Assembly: GCA_037893245.1 (NCBI GenBank)
Contig: JBAIAA010001588.1
Location: 1-64,000, forward strand
Length of the DNA stretch: 64,000 bases
Direction: 5' to 3'
DNA from: Crossaster papposus
Lineage: Eukaryota; Echinodermata; Asteroidea; Velatida; Solasteridae
Part shown: in pieces, positions 1 through 10,738 of the stretch
Numbering within the stretch: the stretch's first letter is position 1
Layout: every line of letters begins with the position of its first letter
Notes under the pieces: model-generated
What the model saw: the letters and a program-made list of their open reading frames with translations, nothing else
Told to the model about the DNA's origin: nothing
Database searches by the model: none
Translations under genes and position numbers: made by a program

Positions 1-3000
1 GGTAAAGAAGTGTGCATAAGAAATATGTAAACGGAAAGAAGTTTGCATAAAAAATATATGTAAAGGGAAAGAAGTGTGCATAAGAAATATGTAAAGGGAA
101 AGAAGTGTGCATAAGAAATATGTAAAGGGAAAGAAGTGTGCATAAGAAATATGTAAAGGGAAAGAAGTGTGCATAAGAAATATGTAAAGGGAAAGAAGTG
201 TGCATAAGAAATATGTAAAGGGAAAGAAGTGTGCATAAGAAATATGTAAAGGGAAAGAAGTGTGCATAAGAAATATGTAAAGGGAAAGAAGTGTGCATAA
301 GAAATATGTAAAGGGAAAGAAGTGTGCATAAGAAATATGTAAAGGGAAAGAAGTGTGCATACGAAATATGTAAAGGGAAAGAAGTGTGCATAAGAAAAAT
401 GTAAAGGGAAAGAAGTGTGCATAAGAAATATGTAAAGGGAAAGAAGTGTGCATAAGAAATATGTAAAGGGAAAGAAGTGTGCATAAGAAATATGTAAAGG
501 GAAAGAAGTGTGCATAAGAAATATGTAAAGGGATAGAAGTGTGCATAAGAAATATGTAAAGGGAAAGAAGTGTGCATAAGAAATATGTAAAGGGAAAGAA
601 GTGTGCATAAGAAATATGTAAAGGGAAAGAAGTGTGCATAAGAAATATGTAAAGGGAAAGAAGTAGTGTGCATAAGAAATATGTAAAGGGAAAGAAGTGT
701 GCATAAGAAATATGTAAAGGGAAAGAAGTGTGCATAAGAAATATGTAAAGGGAAAGAAGTGTGCATAAGAAATATGTAAAGGGAAAGAAGTGTGCATAAG
801 AAATATGTAAAGGGAAAGAAGTGTGCATAAGAACTATGTAAAGGGAAAGAAGTGTGCATAAGAAATATGTAAAGGGAAAGAAGTGTGCATAAGAAATATG
901 TAAAGGGAAAGAAGTGTGCATAAGAAATATGTAAAGGGAAAGAAGTGTGCATAAGAAATATGTAAAGGGAAAGAAGTGTGCATAAGAAATATGTAAAGGG
1001 AAAGAAGTGTGCATAAGAAATATGTAAAGGGAAAGAAGTGTGCATAAGAAATATGTAAAGGGAAAGAAGTGTGCATAAGAAATATGTAAAGGGAAAGAAG
1101 TGTGCATAAGAAATATGTAAAGGGAAAGAAGTGTGCATAAGAAATATGTAAAGGGAAAGAAGTGTGCATAAGAAATATGTAAAGGGAAAGAAGTGTGCAT
1201 AAGAAATATGTAAAGGGAAAGAAGTGTGCATAAGAAATATGTAAAGGGAAAGAAGTGTGCATAAGAAATATGTAAAGGGAAAGAAGTGTGCATCAGAAAT
1301 ATGTAAAGGGAAAGAAGTGTGCATCAGAAATATGTAAAGGGAAAGAAGTGTGCATAAGAAATATGTAAAGGGAAAGAAGTGTGCATAAGAAATATGTAAA
1401 GGGAAAGAAGTGTGCATAAGAAATATGTAAAGGGAAAGAAGTGTGCATAAGAAATATGTAAAGGGAAAGAAGTGTGCATAAGAAATATGTAAAGGGAAAG
1501 AAGTGTGCATAAGAAATATGTAAAGGGAAAGAAGTGTGCATAGGAAATATGTAAAGGGAAAGAAGTGTGCATAAGAAATATGTAAAGGGAAAGAAGTGTG
1601 CATAAGAAATATGTAAAGGGAAAGAAGTGTGCATAAGAAATATGTAAAGGGAAAGAAGTGTGCATAAGAAATATGTAAAGGGAAAGAAGTGTGCATAAGA
1701 AATATGTAAAGGGAAAGAAGTGTGCATAAGAAAAATGTAAAGGGAAAGAAGTGTGCATAAGAAATATGTAAAGGGAAAGAAGTGTGCATAAGAAATATGT
1801 AAAGGGAAAGAAGTGTGCATAAGAAATATGTAAAGGGAAAGAAGTGTGCATAAGAAATATGTAAAGGGAAAGAAGTGTGCATAAGAAATATGTAAAGGGA
1901 AAGAAGTGTGCATAAGAAATATGTAAAGGGAAAGAAGTGTGCATAAGAAATATGTAAAGGGAAAGAAGTGTGCATAAGAAATATGTAAAGGGAAAGAAGT
2001 AGTGTGCATAAGAAATATGTAAAGGGAAAGAAGTGTGCATAAGAAATATGTAAAGGGAAATTAGTGTGCATAAGAAATATGTAAAGGGAAAGAAGTGTGC
2101 ATAAGAAATATGTAAAGGGAAAGAAGTGTGCATAAGAAATATGTAAAGGGAAAGAAGTGTGCATAAGAAATATGTAAAGGGAAAGAAGTGTGCATAAGAA
2201 ATATGTAAAGGGAAAGAAGTGTGCATAAGAAATATGTAAAGGGAAAGAAGTGTGCATAAGAAATATGTAAAGGGAAAGAAGTGTGCATAAGAAATATGTA
2301 AAGGGAAAGAAGTGTGCATAAGAAATATGTAAAGGGAAAGAAGTGTGCATAAGAAATATGTAAAGGGAAAGAAGTGTGCATAAGAAATATGTAAAGGGAA
2401 AGAAGTGTGCATAAGAAATATGTAAAGGGAAAGAAGTGTGCATAAGAAATAAACACATGATGTCGGGACAAGCCCTCGAGTTAAATATGTAAAGGGAAAG
2501 AAGTGTGCATAATAAATAATAAAGGGAAAGAAGTGTGCATAAGAAATATGTAAAGGGAAAGAAGTGTGCATAAGAAATATGTAAAGGGAAAGAAGTGTGC
2601 ATAAGAAATATGTAAAGGGAAAGAAGTGTGCATAAGAAATATGTAAAGGGAAAGAAGTGTGCATAAGAAATATGTAAAGGGAAATAAGTGTGCATAAGAA
2701 ATATGTAAAGGGAAAGAAGTGTGCATAAGAAATATGTAAAGGGAAAGAAGTGTGCATAAGAAATATGTAAAGGGAAAGAAGTGTGCATAAGAAATATGTA
2801 AAGGGAAAGAAGTGTGCATAAGAAATATGTAAAGGGAAAGAAGTGTGCATAAGAAATATGTAAAGGGAAAGAAGTGTGCATAAGAAATATGTAAAGGGAA
2901 AGAAGTGTGCATAAGAAATATGTAAAGGGAAAGAAGTGTGCATCAGAAATATGTAAAGGGAAAGAAGTGTGCATAAGAAATATGTAAAGGGAAAGAAGTG

Positions 3001-5244
3001 TGCATAAGAAATATGTAAAGGGAAAGAAGTGTGCATAAGAAATATGTAAAGGGAAAGAAGTGTGCATAAGAAATATGTAAAGGGAAAGAAGTGTGCATAA
3101 GAAATATGTAAAGGGAAAGAAGTGTGCATAAGAAATATGTAAAGGGAAAGAAGTGTGCATAAGAAATATGTAAAGGGAAAGAAGTGTGCATAAGAAATAT
3201 GTAAAGGGAAAGAAGTGTGCATAAGAAATATGTAAAGGGAAAGAAGTGTGCATAAGAAATATGTAAAGGGAAAGAAGTGTGCATCAGAAATATGTAAAGG
3301 GAAAGAAGTGTGCATCAGAAATATGTAAAGGGAAAGAAGTGTGCATAAGAAATATGTAAAGGGAAAGAAGTGTGCATAAGAAAAGTGTAAAGGGAAAGAA
3401 GTGTGCATAAGAAATATGAAAAGGGAAAGAAGTGTGCATAAGAAATATGTAAAGGGAAAGAAGTGTGCATAAGAAATATGTAAAGGGAAAGAAGTGTGCA
3501 TAAGAAATATGTAAAGGGAAAGAAGTGTGCATAAGAAATATGTAAAGGGAAAGAAGTGTGCATAAGAAATATGTAAAGGGAAAGAAGTGTGCATAAGAAA
3601 TATGTAAAGGGAAAAAAGTGTGCATAAGAAATATGTAAAGGGAAAGAAGTGTGCATAAGAAATATGTAAAGGGAAAGAAGTGTGCATAAGAAATATGTAA
3701 AGGGAAAGAAGTGTGCATAAGAAATATGTAAAGGGAAAGAAGTGTGCATAAGAAATATGTAAAGGGAAAGAGGTGTGCATAAGAAATATGTAAAGGGAAA
3801 GAAGTGTGCATAAGAAATATGTAAAGGGAAAGAAGTGTGCATAAGAAATATGTAAAGGGAAAAAAGTGTACATAAGAAATATGTAAAGGGAAAGAAGTGT
3901 GCATAAGAAATATGTAAAGGGAAAGAAGTGTGCATAAGAAATATGTAAAGGGAAAGAAGAGTGCATAAGAAATATGTAAAGGGAAAGAAGTGTGCATAAG
4001 AAATATGTAAAGGGAAAGAAGTGTGCCTAAGAAATATGTAAAGGGAAAGAAGTGTGCATAAGAAATATGTAAAGGGAAAGAAGTGTGCATAAGAAATATG
4101 TAAAGGGAAAGAAGTGTGCATAAGAAATATGTAAAGGGAAAGAAGTGTGCATAAGAAATATATAAAGGGAAAGAAGTGTGCATAAGAAATATGTAAAGGG
4201 AAAGAAGTGTGCATAAGAAATATGTAAAGGGAAAGAAGTGTGCATAAGAAATATGTAAAGGGAAAGAAGTGTGCATAAGAAATATGTAAAGGGAAAGAAG
4301 TGTGCATAAGAAATATGTAAAGGGAAAGAAGTGTGCATAAGAAATATGTAAAGGGAAAGAAGTGTGCATAAGAAATATGTAAAGGGAAAGAAGTGTGCAT
4401 AAGAAATATGTGAAGGGAAAGAAGTGTGCATAAGAAATATGTAAAGGGAAAGAAGTGTGCATAAGAAATATGTAAAGGGAAAGAAGTGTGCATAAGAAAT
4501 ATGTAAAGGGAAAGAAGTGTGCATAAGAAATATGTAAAGGGAAAGAAGTGTGCATAAGAAATATGTAAAGGGAAAGAAGTGTGCATAAGAAATATGTAAA
4601 GGGAAAGAAGTGTGCATAAGAAATATGTAAAGGGAAAGAAGTGTGCATAAGAAATATGTAAAGGGAAAGAAGTGTGCATAAGAAATATGTAAAGAGAAAG
4701 AAGTGTGCATAAGAAATATGTAAAGGGAAAGAAGTGTGCATAAGAAATATGTAAAGGGAAAGAAGTGTGCATAAGAAATATGTAAAGGGAAAGAAGTGTG
4801 CATAAGAAATATGTAAAGGGAAAGAAGTGTGCATAAGAAATATGTAAAGGGAAAGAAGTGTGCATAAGAAATATGTAAAGGGAAAGAAGTGTGCATAAGA
4901 AATATGTAAAGGGAAAGAAGTGTACATAAGAAATATGTAAAGGGAAAGAAGTGTGCATAAGAAATATGTAAAGGGAAAGAAGTGTGCATAAGAAATATGT
5001 AAAGGGAAAGAAGTGTGCATAAGAAATATGTAAAGGGAAAGAAGTGTGCATAAGAAATATGTAAAGGGAAAGAAGTGTGCATAAGAAATATGTAAAGGGA
5101 AAGAAGTGTGCATAAGAAATATGTAAAGGGAAAGAAGTGTGCATAAGAAATATGTAAAGGGAAAGAAGTGTGCTTAAGAAATATGTAAAGGGAAAGAAGT
5201 GTGCATAAGAAATATGTAAAGGGAAAGAAGTGTGCATAAGAAAT

Positions 5245-7148
5245 AAACACATGATGTGGGAACAAGCCCTCGAGTTAAATATGTAAAGGGAAAGAAGTGT
5301 GCATAAGAAATATGTAAAGGGAAAGAAGTGTGCATAATAAATATGTAAAGGAAAAGAAGTGTGCATAATAAATATGTAAAGGGAAAGAAGTGTGCATAAG
5401 AAATATGTAAAGGGAAAGAAGTGTGCATAAGAAATATGTAAAGGGAAAGAAGTGTGCATAAGAAATATGTAAAGGGAAAGAAGTGTGCATAAGAAATATG
5501 TGAAGGGAAAGAAGTGTGCATAAGAAATATGTAAAGGGAAAGAAGTGTGCATAAGAAATATGTAAAGGGAAAGAAGTGTGCATAAGATATATGTAAAGGG
5601 AAAGAAGTGTGCATAAGAAATATGTAAAGGGAAAGAAGTGTGCATAAGAAATATGTAAAGGGAAAGAAGTGTGCATAAGAAATATGTAAAGAGAAAGAAG
5701 TGTGCATAAGAAATATGTAAAGGGAAAGAAGTGTACATAAGAAATATGTAAAGGGAAAGAAGTGTGCATAAGAAATATGTAAAGGGAAAGAAGTGTGCAT
5801 AAGGAATATGTAAAGGGAAAGAAGTGTGCATACGAAATATGTAAAGGGAAAGAAGTGTGCATAAGAAATATGTAAAGGGAAAGAAGTGTGCATAAGAAAT
5901 ATGTAAAGGGAAAGAAGTGTGCATAAGAAATATGTAAAGGGAAAGAAGTGTGCATAAGAAATATGTAAAGGGAAAGAAGTGTGCATAAGAAATATGTAAA
6001 GGGAAATAAGTGTGCATAAGAAATATGTAAAGGGAAAGAAGTGTGCATAAGAAATATGTAAAGGGAAAGAAGTGTGCATAAGAAATATGTAAAGGGAAAG
6101 AAGTGTGCATAAGAAATATGTAAAGGGAAAGAAGTGTGCATAAGAAATATGTAAAGGGAAAGAAGTGTGCATAAGAAATATGTAAAGGGAAAGAAGTGTG
6201 CATAAGAAATATGTAAAGGGAAAGAAGTGAGCATAAGAAATAAACACATGATGTGGGAACAAGCCCTCGAGTTAAATATGTAAAGGGAAAGAAGTGTGCA
6301 TAATAAATATGTAAAGGGAAAGAAGTGTGCATAATAAATATGTAAAGGGAAAGAAGTGTGCATAATAAATATGTAAAGGGAAAGAAGTGTGCATAAGAAA
6401 TATGTAAAGGGAAAGAAGTGTGCATAAGAAATATGTAAAGGGAAAGAAGTGTGCATAAGAAATATGTAAAGGAAAAGAAGTGTGCATAAGAAATATGTGA
6501 AGGGAAAGAAGTGTGCATAAGAAATATGTAAAGGGAAAGAAGTGTGCATAAGAAATATGTAAAGGGAAAGAAGTGTGCATAAGAAATATGTGAAGGGAAA
6601 GAAGTGTGCATAAGAAATATGTAAAGGGAAAGAAGTGTGCATAAGAAATATGTAAAGGGAAAGAAGTGTGCATAAGAAATATGTAAAGGGAAAGAAGTGT
6701 GCATAAGAAATATGTAAAGGGAAAGAAGTGTGCATAAGAAATATGTAAAGGGAAAGAAGTGTGCATAAGAAATATGTAAAGGGAAATAAGTGTGCATAAG
6801 AAATATGTAAAGGGAAAGAAGTGTGCATAAGAAATATGTAAAGGGAAAGAAGTGTGCATAAGAAATATGTAAAGGGAAAGAAGTGTGCATAAGAAATATG
6901 TAAAGGGAAAGAAGTGTGCACAAGAAATATGTAAAGGGAAAGAAGTGTGCATAAGAAATATGTAAAGGGAAAGAAGTGTGTATAAGAAATATGTAAAGGG
7001 AAAGAAGTGTGCATAAGAAATATGTAAAGGGAAAGAAGTGTGCATAAGAAATATGTAAAGGGAAAGAAGTGTGCATACGAAATATGTAAAGGGAAAGAAG
7101 TGTGCATAAGAAATAAACACATGATGTCGGGACAAGCCCTCGAGTTAA
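5245..7148 (+). repeat. Long-range duplicated block, left copy
   Basis: Runs from a type B spacer through TAAAGGAAAAG (5346), TGAAGGG (5501), GAGAAAG (5691), AAGGAATATG (5801), the AAGTGAGCAT junction before the 6242 spacer, and GTATAAG near 6980 to the type A spacer at 7115. The same order occurs at 23885-25726. Confidence 0.85.
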
Positions 7149-8450
7149 ATATGTAAAGGGAAACAAGTGTGCATAAGAAATAATAAAGGGAAAGAAGTGT
7201 GCATAAGAAATATGTAAAGGGAAAGAAGTGTGCATAAGAAATATGTAAAGGGAAAGAAGTGTGCATAAGAAATATGTAAAGGGAAAGAAGTGTGCATAAG
7301 AAATATGTAAAGGGAAAGAAGTGTGCATAAGAAATATGTAAGGGGAAAGAAGTGTGCATAAGAAATATGTAAAGGGAAAGAAGTGTGCATAAGAAATATG
7401 TAAAGGAAAAGAAGTGTGCATAAGAAATATGTAAAGGGCAAGAAGTGTGCATAAGAAATATGTAAAGGGAAAGAAGTGTGCATAAGAAATAAACACATGA
7501 TGTCGGGACAAGCCCTCGAGTTAAATATGTAAAGGGAAAGAAGTGTGCATAAGAAATAATAAAGGGAAAGAAGTGTGCATAAGAAATATGTAAAGGGAAA
7601 GAAGTGTGCATAAGAAATATGTAAAGGGAAAGAAGTGTGCATAAGAAATATGTAAAGGGAAAGAAGTGTGCATAGGAAATATGTAAAGGGAAAGAAGTGT
7701 GCATAAGAAATATGTAAAGGGAAAGAAGTGTGCATAAGAAATATGTAAAGGGAAAGAAGTGTGCATAAGAAATATGTAAAGGGAAAGAAGTGTGCATAAG
7801 AAATATGTAAAAGGAAAGAAGTGTGCATAAGAAATATGTAAAGGGAAAGAGGTGTGCATAAGAAATATGTAAAGGGAAAGAAGTGTGCATAAGAAATATG
7901 TAAAGGGAAAGAAGTGTGCATAAGAAATATGTAAAGGGAAAGAAGTGTGCATAAGAAATAATAAAGGGAAAGAAGTGTGCATAAGAAATATGTAAAGGGA
8001 AAGAAGTGTGCATAAGAAATATGTAAAGCGAAAGAAGTGTGCATAAGAAATATGTAAAGGGAAAGAAGTGTGCATAAGAAATATGTAAAGGGAAAGAAGT
8101 GTGCATAAGAAATAAACACATGATGTGGGAACAAGCCCTCGAGTTAAATATGTAAAGGGAAAGAAGTGTGCATAAGAAATATGTAAAGGGAAAGAAGTGT
8201 GCATAAGAAATATGTAAAGGGAAAGAAGTGTGCATAAGAAATATGTAAAGGGAAAGAAGTGTGCATAAGAAATATGTAAAGGGAAAGAAGTGTGCATAAG
8301 AAATATGTAAAGGGAAAGAAGTGTGCATAAGAAATATGTAAAGGGAAAGAAGTGTGCATAAGAAATATGTAAAGGGAAAGAAGTGTGCATAAGAAATATG
8401 TAAAGGGAAGGAAGTGTGCATAAGAAATATGTAAAGGGAAGGAAGTGTGC
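6760..8450 (+). repeat. 2.68-kb-spaced duplicated block, empty-site copy
   Basis: Shares with 9440-11780 the marker order: GGGAAATAAG, a CACAAG junction, GTATAAG, CATACG, type A spacer, 30-bp monomer, TAAGGGG, TAAAGGAAAAG, GGGCAAG, type A spacer, CATAGG, AAAAGG, GAGGTG, AATAATAAAG, AAAGCG, type B spacer, then two GGGAAGG monomers. Offset is 2680 before the transposon and 3335 after it. The unoccupied target lies at 7401-7406. Confidence 0.88.
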
Positions 8451-10080
8451 ATAAGAAATATGTAAAGGGAAAGAAGTGTGCATAAGAAATATGTAAAGGG
8501 AAAGAAGTGTGCATAAGAAATATGTAAACGGAAAGAAGTTTGCATAAAAAATATATGTAAAGGGAAAGAAGTGTGCATAAGAAATATGTAAAGGGAAAGA
8601 AGTGTGCATAAGAAATATGTAAAGGGAAAGAAGTGTGCATACGAAATATGTAAAGGGAAAGAAGTGTGCATAAGAAATATGTAAAGGGAAAGAAGTGTGC
8701 ATAAGAAATATGTAAAGGGAAAGAAGTGTGCATAAGAAATATGTAAAGGGAAAGAAGTGTGCATAAGAAATATGTAAAGGGAAAGAAGTGTGCATAAGAA
8801 ATATGTAAAGGGAAAGAAGTGTGCATAAGAAATATGTAAAGGGAAATAAGTGTGCATAAGAAATATGTAAAGGGAAATAAGTGTGCATAAGAAATATGTA
8901 AAGGGAAAGAAGTGTGCATAAGAAATATGTAAAGGGAAAGAAGTGTGCATAAGAAATATGTAAAGGGAAAGAAGTGTGCATAAGAAATATGTAAAGGGAA
9001 AGAAGTGTGCACAAGAAATATGTAAAGGGAAAGAAGTGTGCATAAGAAATATGTAAAGGGAAAGAAGTGTGTATAAGAAATATGTAAAGGGAAAGAAGTG
9101 TGCATATGAAATATGTAAAGGGAAAGAAGTGTGCATAAGAAATATGTAAAGGGAAAGAAGTGTGCATAAGAAATATGTAAAGGGAAAGAAGTGTGCATAA
9201 GAAATATGTAAAGGGAAAGAAGTGTGCATAAGAAATATGTAAAGGGAAAGAAGTGTGCATAAGAAATATGTAAAGGGAAAGAAGTGTGCATAAGAAATAT
9301 GTAAAGGGAAAGAAGTGTGCATAAGAAATATGTAAAGGGAAAGAAGTGTGCATAAGAAATATGTAAAGGGAAAGAAGTGTGCATAAGAAATATGTAAAGG
9401 GAAAGAAGTGTGCATAAGAAATATGTAAAGGGAAATAAGTGTGCATAAGAAATATGTAAAGGGAAATAAGTGTGCATAAGAAATATGTAAAGGGAAAGAA
9501 GTGTGCATAAGAAATATGTAAAGGGAAAGAAGTGTGCATAAGAAATATGTAAAGGGAAAGAAGTGTGCATAAGAAATATGTAAAGGGAAAGAAGTGTGCA
9601 CAAGAAATATGTAAAGGGAAAGAAGTGTGCATAAGAAATATGTAAAGGGAAAGAAGTGTGTATAAGAAATATGTAAAGGGAAAGAAGTGTGCATAAGAAA
9701 TATGTAAAGGGAAAGAAGTGTGCATAAGAAATATGTAAAGGGAAAGAAGTGTGCATACGAAATATGTAAAGGGAAAGAAGTGTGCATAAGAAATAAACAC
9801 ATGATGTCGGGACAAGCCCTCGAGTTAAATATGTAAAGGGAAAGAAGTGTGCATAAGAAATAATAAAGGGAAAGAAGTGTGCATAAGAAATATGTAAAGG
9901 GAAAGAAGTGTGCATAAGAAATATGTAAAGGGAAAGAAGTGTGCATAAGAAATATGTAAAGGGAAAGAAGTGTGCATAAGAAATATGTAAAGGGAAAGAA
10001 GTGTGCATAAGAAATATGTAAGGGGAAAGAAGTGTGCATAAGAAATATGTAAAGGGAAAGAAGTGTGCATAAGAAATATG

Positions 10081-10083
10081 TAA
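10081..10083. other. Left target-site duplication (TAA) of the 10084-10735 element
   Basis: TAA abuts the AGGCCCAG end of the element. The same TAA abuts the other end at 10736-10738. Removing the element plus one TAA restores the satellite exactly as it stands in the paralogous block at about 7394-7411. Because the target continues AGG after TAA, a 6-bp duplication TAAAGG with asymmetric ends is an alternative reading; the 3-bp reading gives perfectly paired terminal bases. Confidence 0.75.
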
Positions 10084-10154
10084 AGGCCCAGTCCCACTGC
10101 ACTTGCGCACGAATTACTCATGAATTGCGCATAAAATTTTCTTTGTGCGTGATT
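10084..10154 (+). repeat. Left terminal inverted repeat of the transposon
   Basis: The outer 17 bp are nearly identical to the reverse complement of the right end. The inner block 10127-10154 (GCGCATAAAATT then a TTTGTGCGTGATT core) matches the reverse complement of 10665-10691 with a two-base difference and a one-base gap. The middle (10101-10126) is similar but has diverged largely by C/T and G/A changes, as expected for CpG decay. The inner blocks lie at nearly the same distance from the two ends (43 and 44 bp). Confidence 0.85.
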
Positions 10155-10233
10155 CGTCAGTGATGTGCGTAAATCCCACGTGATTCACACGTGGAGCATC
10201 AGTTTTTGTAAGTGATTGTACGCGGAGACGGGT
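10145..10233 (+). repeat. Degenerate 11-bp tandem units, left interior of the transposon
   Basis: Reading in steps of 11 from 10145 gives units such as GTGCGTGATTC, GTCAGTGATGT, ACGTGATTCAC and AGTGATTGTAC, which share CGTG/AGTG-type cores in register. Individual units are only moderately similar, so this was judged by eye rather than by score. Confidence 0.6.
10176..10194. repeat. Perfect 7-bp inverted repeat with CACGTG cores
   Basis: CCACGTG at 10176-10182 and CACGTGG at 10188-10194 are separated by ATTCA. The arms can form a short hairpin, and each holds the palindrome CACGTG, the canonical E-box/G-box core. In a sequence built from CGTG-rich 11-bp units this may be chance; no function is claimed. 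Confidence 0.6.
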
Positions 10234-10296
10234 TTGTGCGCGATCGCCGGTTTTGAACGGTTCAAAAAAATTTCCACGCACAACGTGCGCGATTAT

Positions 10297-10504
10297 ACGC
10301 AGTTTATGCGCAGTTTATGCGCAATGTACGTAGTTTGGACGTGGAAGGTGCGTGATATGTGCGTGATATGTGCGTGTTCTGTCAGTGCGCCCTTCATCAG
10401 TGATACATGCGTGCTCCATGCGCGGACCGTACGTGATTCATCAGTGCTCGTGCGCTGTTCATGCGTGATCCATACGTGTTACATTCGCTATACATGCGTC
10501 GATT
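10297..10504 (+). repeat. Degenerate 11-bp tandem units, central interior of the transposon
   Basis: About 19 consecutive 11-bp steps with one 1-bp slip near 10449. The clearest runs are ACGCAGTTTAT then GCGCAGTTTAT (10297-10318), two identical GTGATATGTGC units (10352-10373), and a series of ATGCG or TACGTG starts at 10407, 10418, 10461 and 10494. The units share a purine, TGCGTG or ACGTG core and a T/C-rich end. Divergence between units is high, so the array is old or was under loose constraint. Confidence 0.75.
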
Positions 10505-10545
10505 GAACGTCAGAAATTGTATCGGGTTTGGGCTTGTGCGCTGTT

Positions 10546-10622
10546 GTGCGTGGAATGTTCGTTCTTTGTCAGTGATTGTAAGTGATACATGCGCAGTTTA
10601 TACGCGATTCATCGGTGATTCT
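10546..10622 (+). repeat. Degenerate 11-bp tandem units, right interior of the transposon
   Basis: Seven consecutive 11-bp steps: GTGCGTGGAAT, GTTCGTTCTTT, GTCAGTGATTG, TAAGTGATACA, TGCGCAGTTTA, TACGCGATTCA and TCGGTGATTCT. Several resemble units in the left and central parts (GTCAGTGAT and GCGCAGTTTA recur). Confidence 0.7.
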
Positions 10623-10664
10623 GACCACGCACAACCCCAGAAAATGACCAATTTCTCCACGAAC

Positions 10665-10735
10665 AATCACGCACAAACCAATTTTATGCGCGATTTATGC
10701 GTGATTTATGCGTCATTGGCAATGGGACTGGGCCT
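10665..10735 (-). repeat. Right terminal inverted repeat of the transposon
   Basis: Inverted partner of the left end. It holds AATCACGCACAAACC and ATTTTATGCGC inside and ends ATGGGACTGGGCCT. Within it, 10685-10717 reads as three consecutive 11-bp units with ATGCG starts, so the terminal repeat shares the rhythm of the element interior. Confidence 0.85.
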
Positions 10736-10738
10736 TAA
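10736..10738. other. Right target-site duplication (TAA)
   Basis: Direct copy of the TAA at 10081-10083. The satellite resumes from here in the register of position 7401 of the paralogous block. Confidence 0.75.

Larger units (their letters stand above)
1..10083 (+). repeat. 31-bp satellite array, left variant-rich segment
   Basis: Head-to-tail 31-bp monomers, all in one orientation, starting in mid-monomer so the array continues beyond the window. About half the bases on the + strand are A and there is a single C per monomer (15 A, 9 G, 6 T, 1 C in the consensus; 32% GC). Most monomers match the consensus; scattered ones carry single substitutions (CATCAG, CATACG, CATAGG or CATAATAAAT junctions, GGGAAATAAG, AAAAGG). 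Length variants include a 34-bp form with an extra GTA (near 663 and 1999) and 30-bp forms after type A spacers. Seven 34-bp spacers interrupt the array. No gene is visible; open frames on the minus strand only reflect the stop-free monomer. Confidence 0.97.
10084..10735. mobile_element. Non-autonomous DNA transposon (MITE-like), possibly PIF/Harbinger type
   Basis: A 652-bp island of CpG-rich, non-satellite DNA inserted in the array. The ends are inverted repeats: 10084-10100 pairs with 10719-10735 at 16 of 17 positions (AGGCCCAGTCCCA start), and similarity extends inward to about 71 bp on both sides. It is flanked by TAA on each side. A TAA duplication with GC-rich termini fits the PIF/Harbinger superfamily (TWA targets), which is an inference from ends alone since there is no transposase. 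The interior contains no convincing coding frame; two small + strand frames (10216-10506, 10461-10769) have no recognisable domain and the second runs into satellite. Much of the interior follows an 11-bp repeat rhythm. I do not recognise the family name. It is whole at both ends, so a related transposase elsewhere could have mobilised it. Confidence 0.85.

Noticed and set aside
2451-2484. 34-bp spacer as a tRNA, attachment site or mini-transposon
   Set aside because: Too short for a tRNA, no inverted ends apart from the CTCGAG palindrome, and no target duplication around it. Its spread is fully explained by co-duplication with the satellite.
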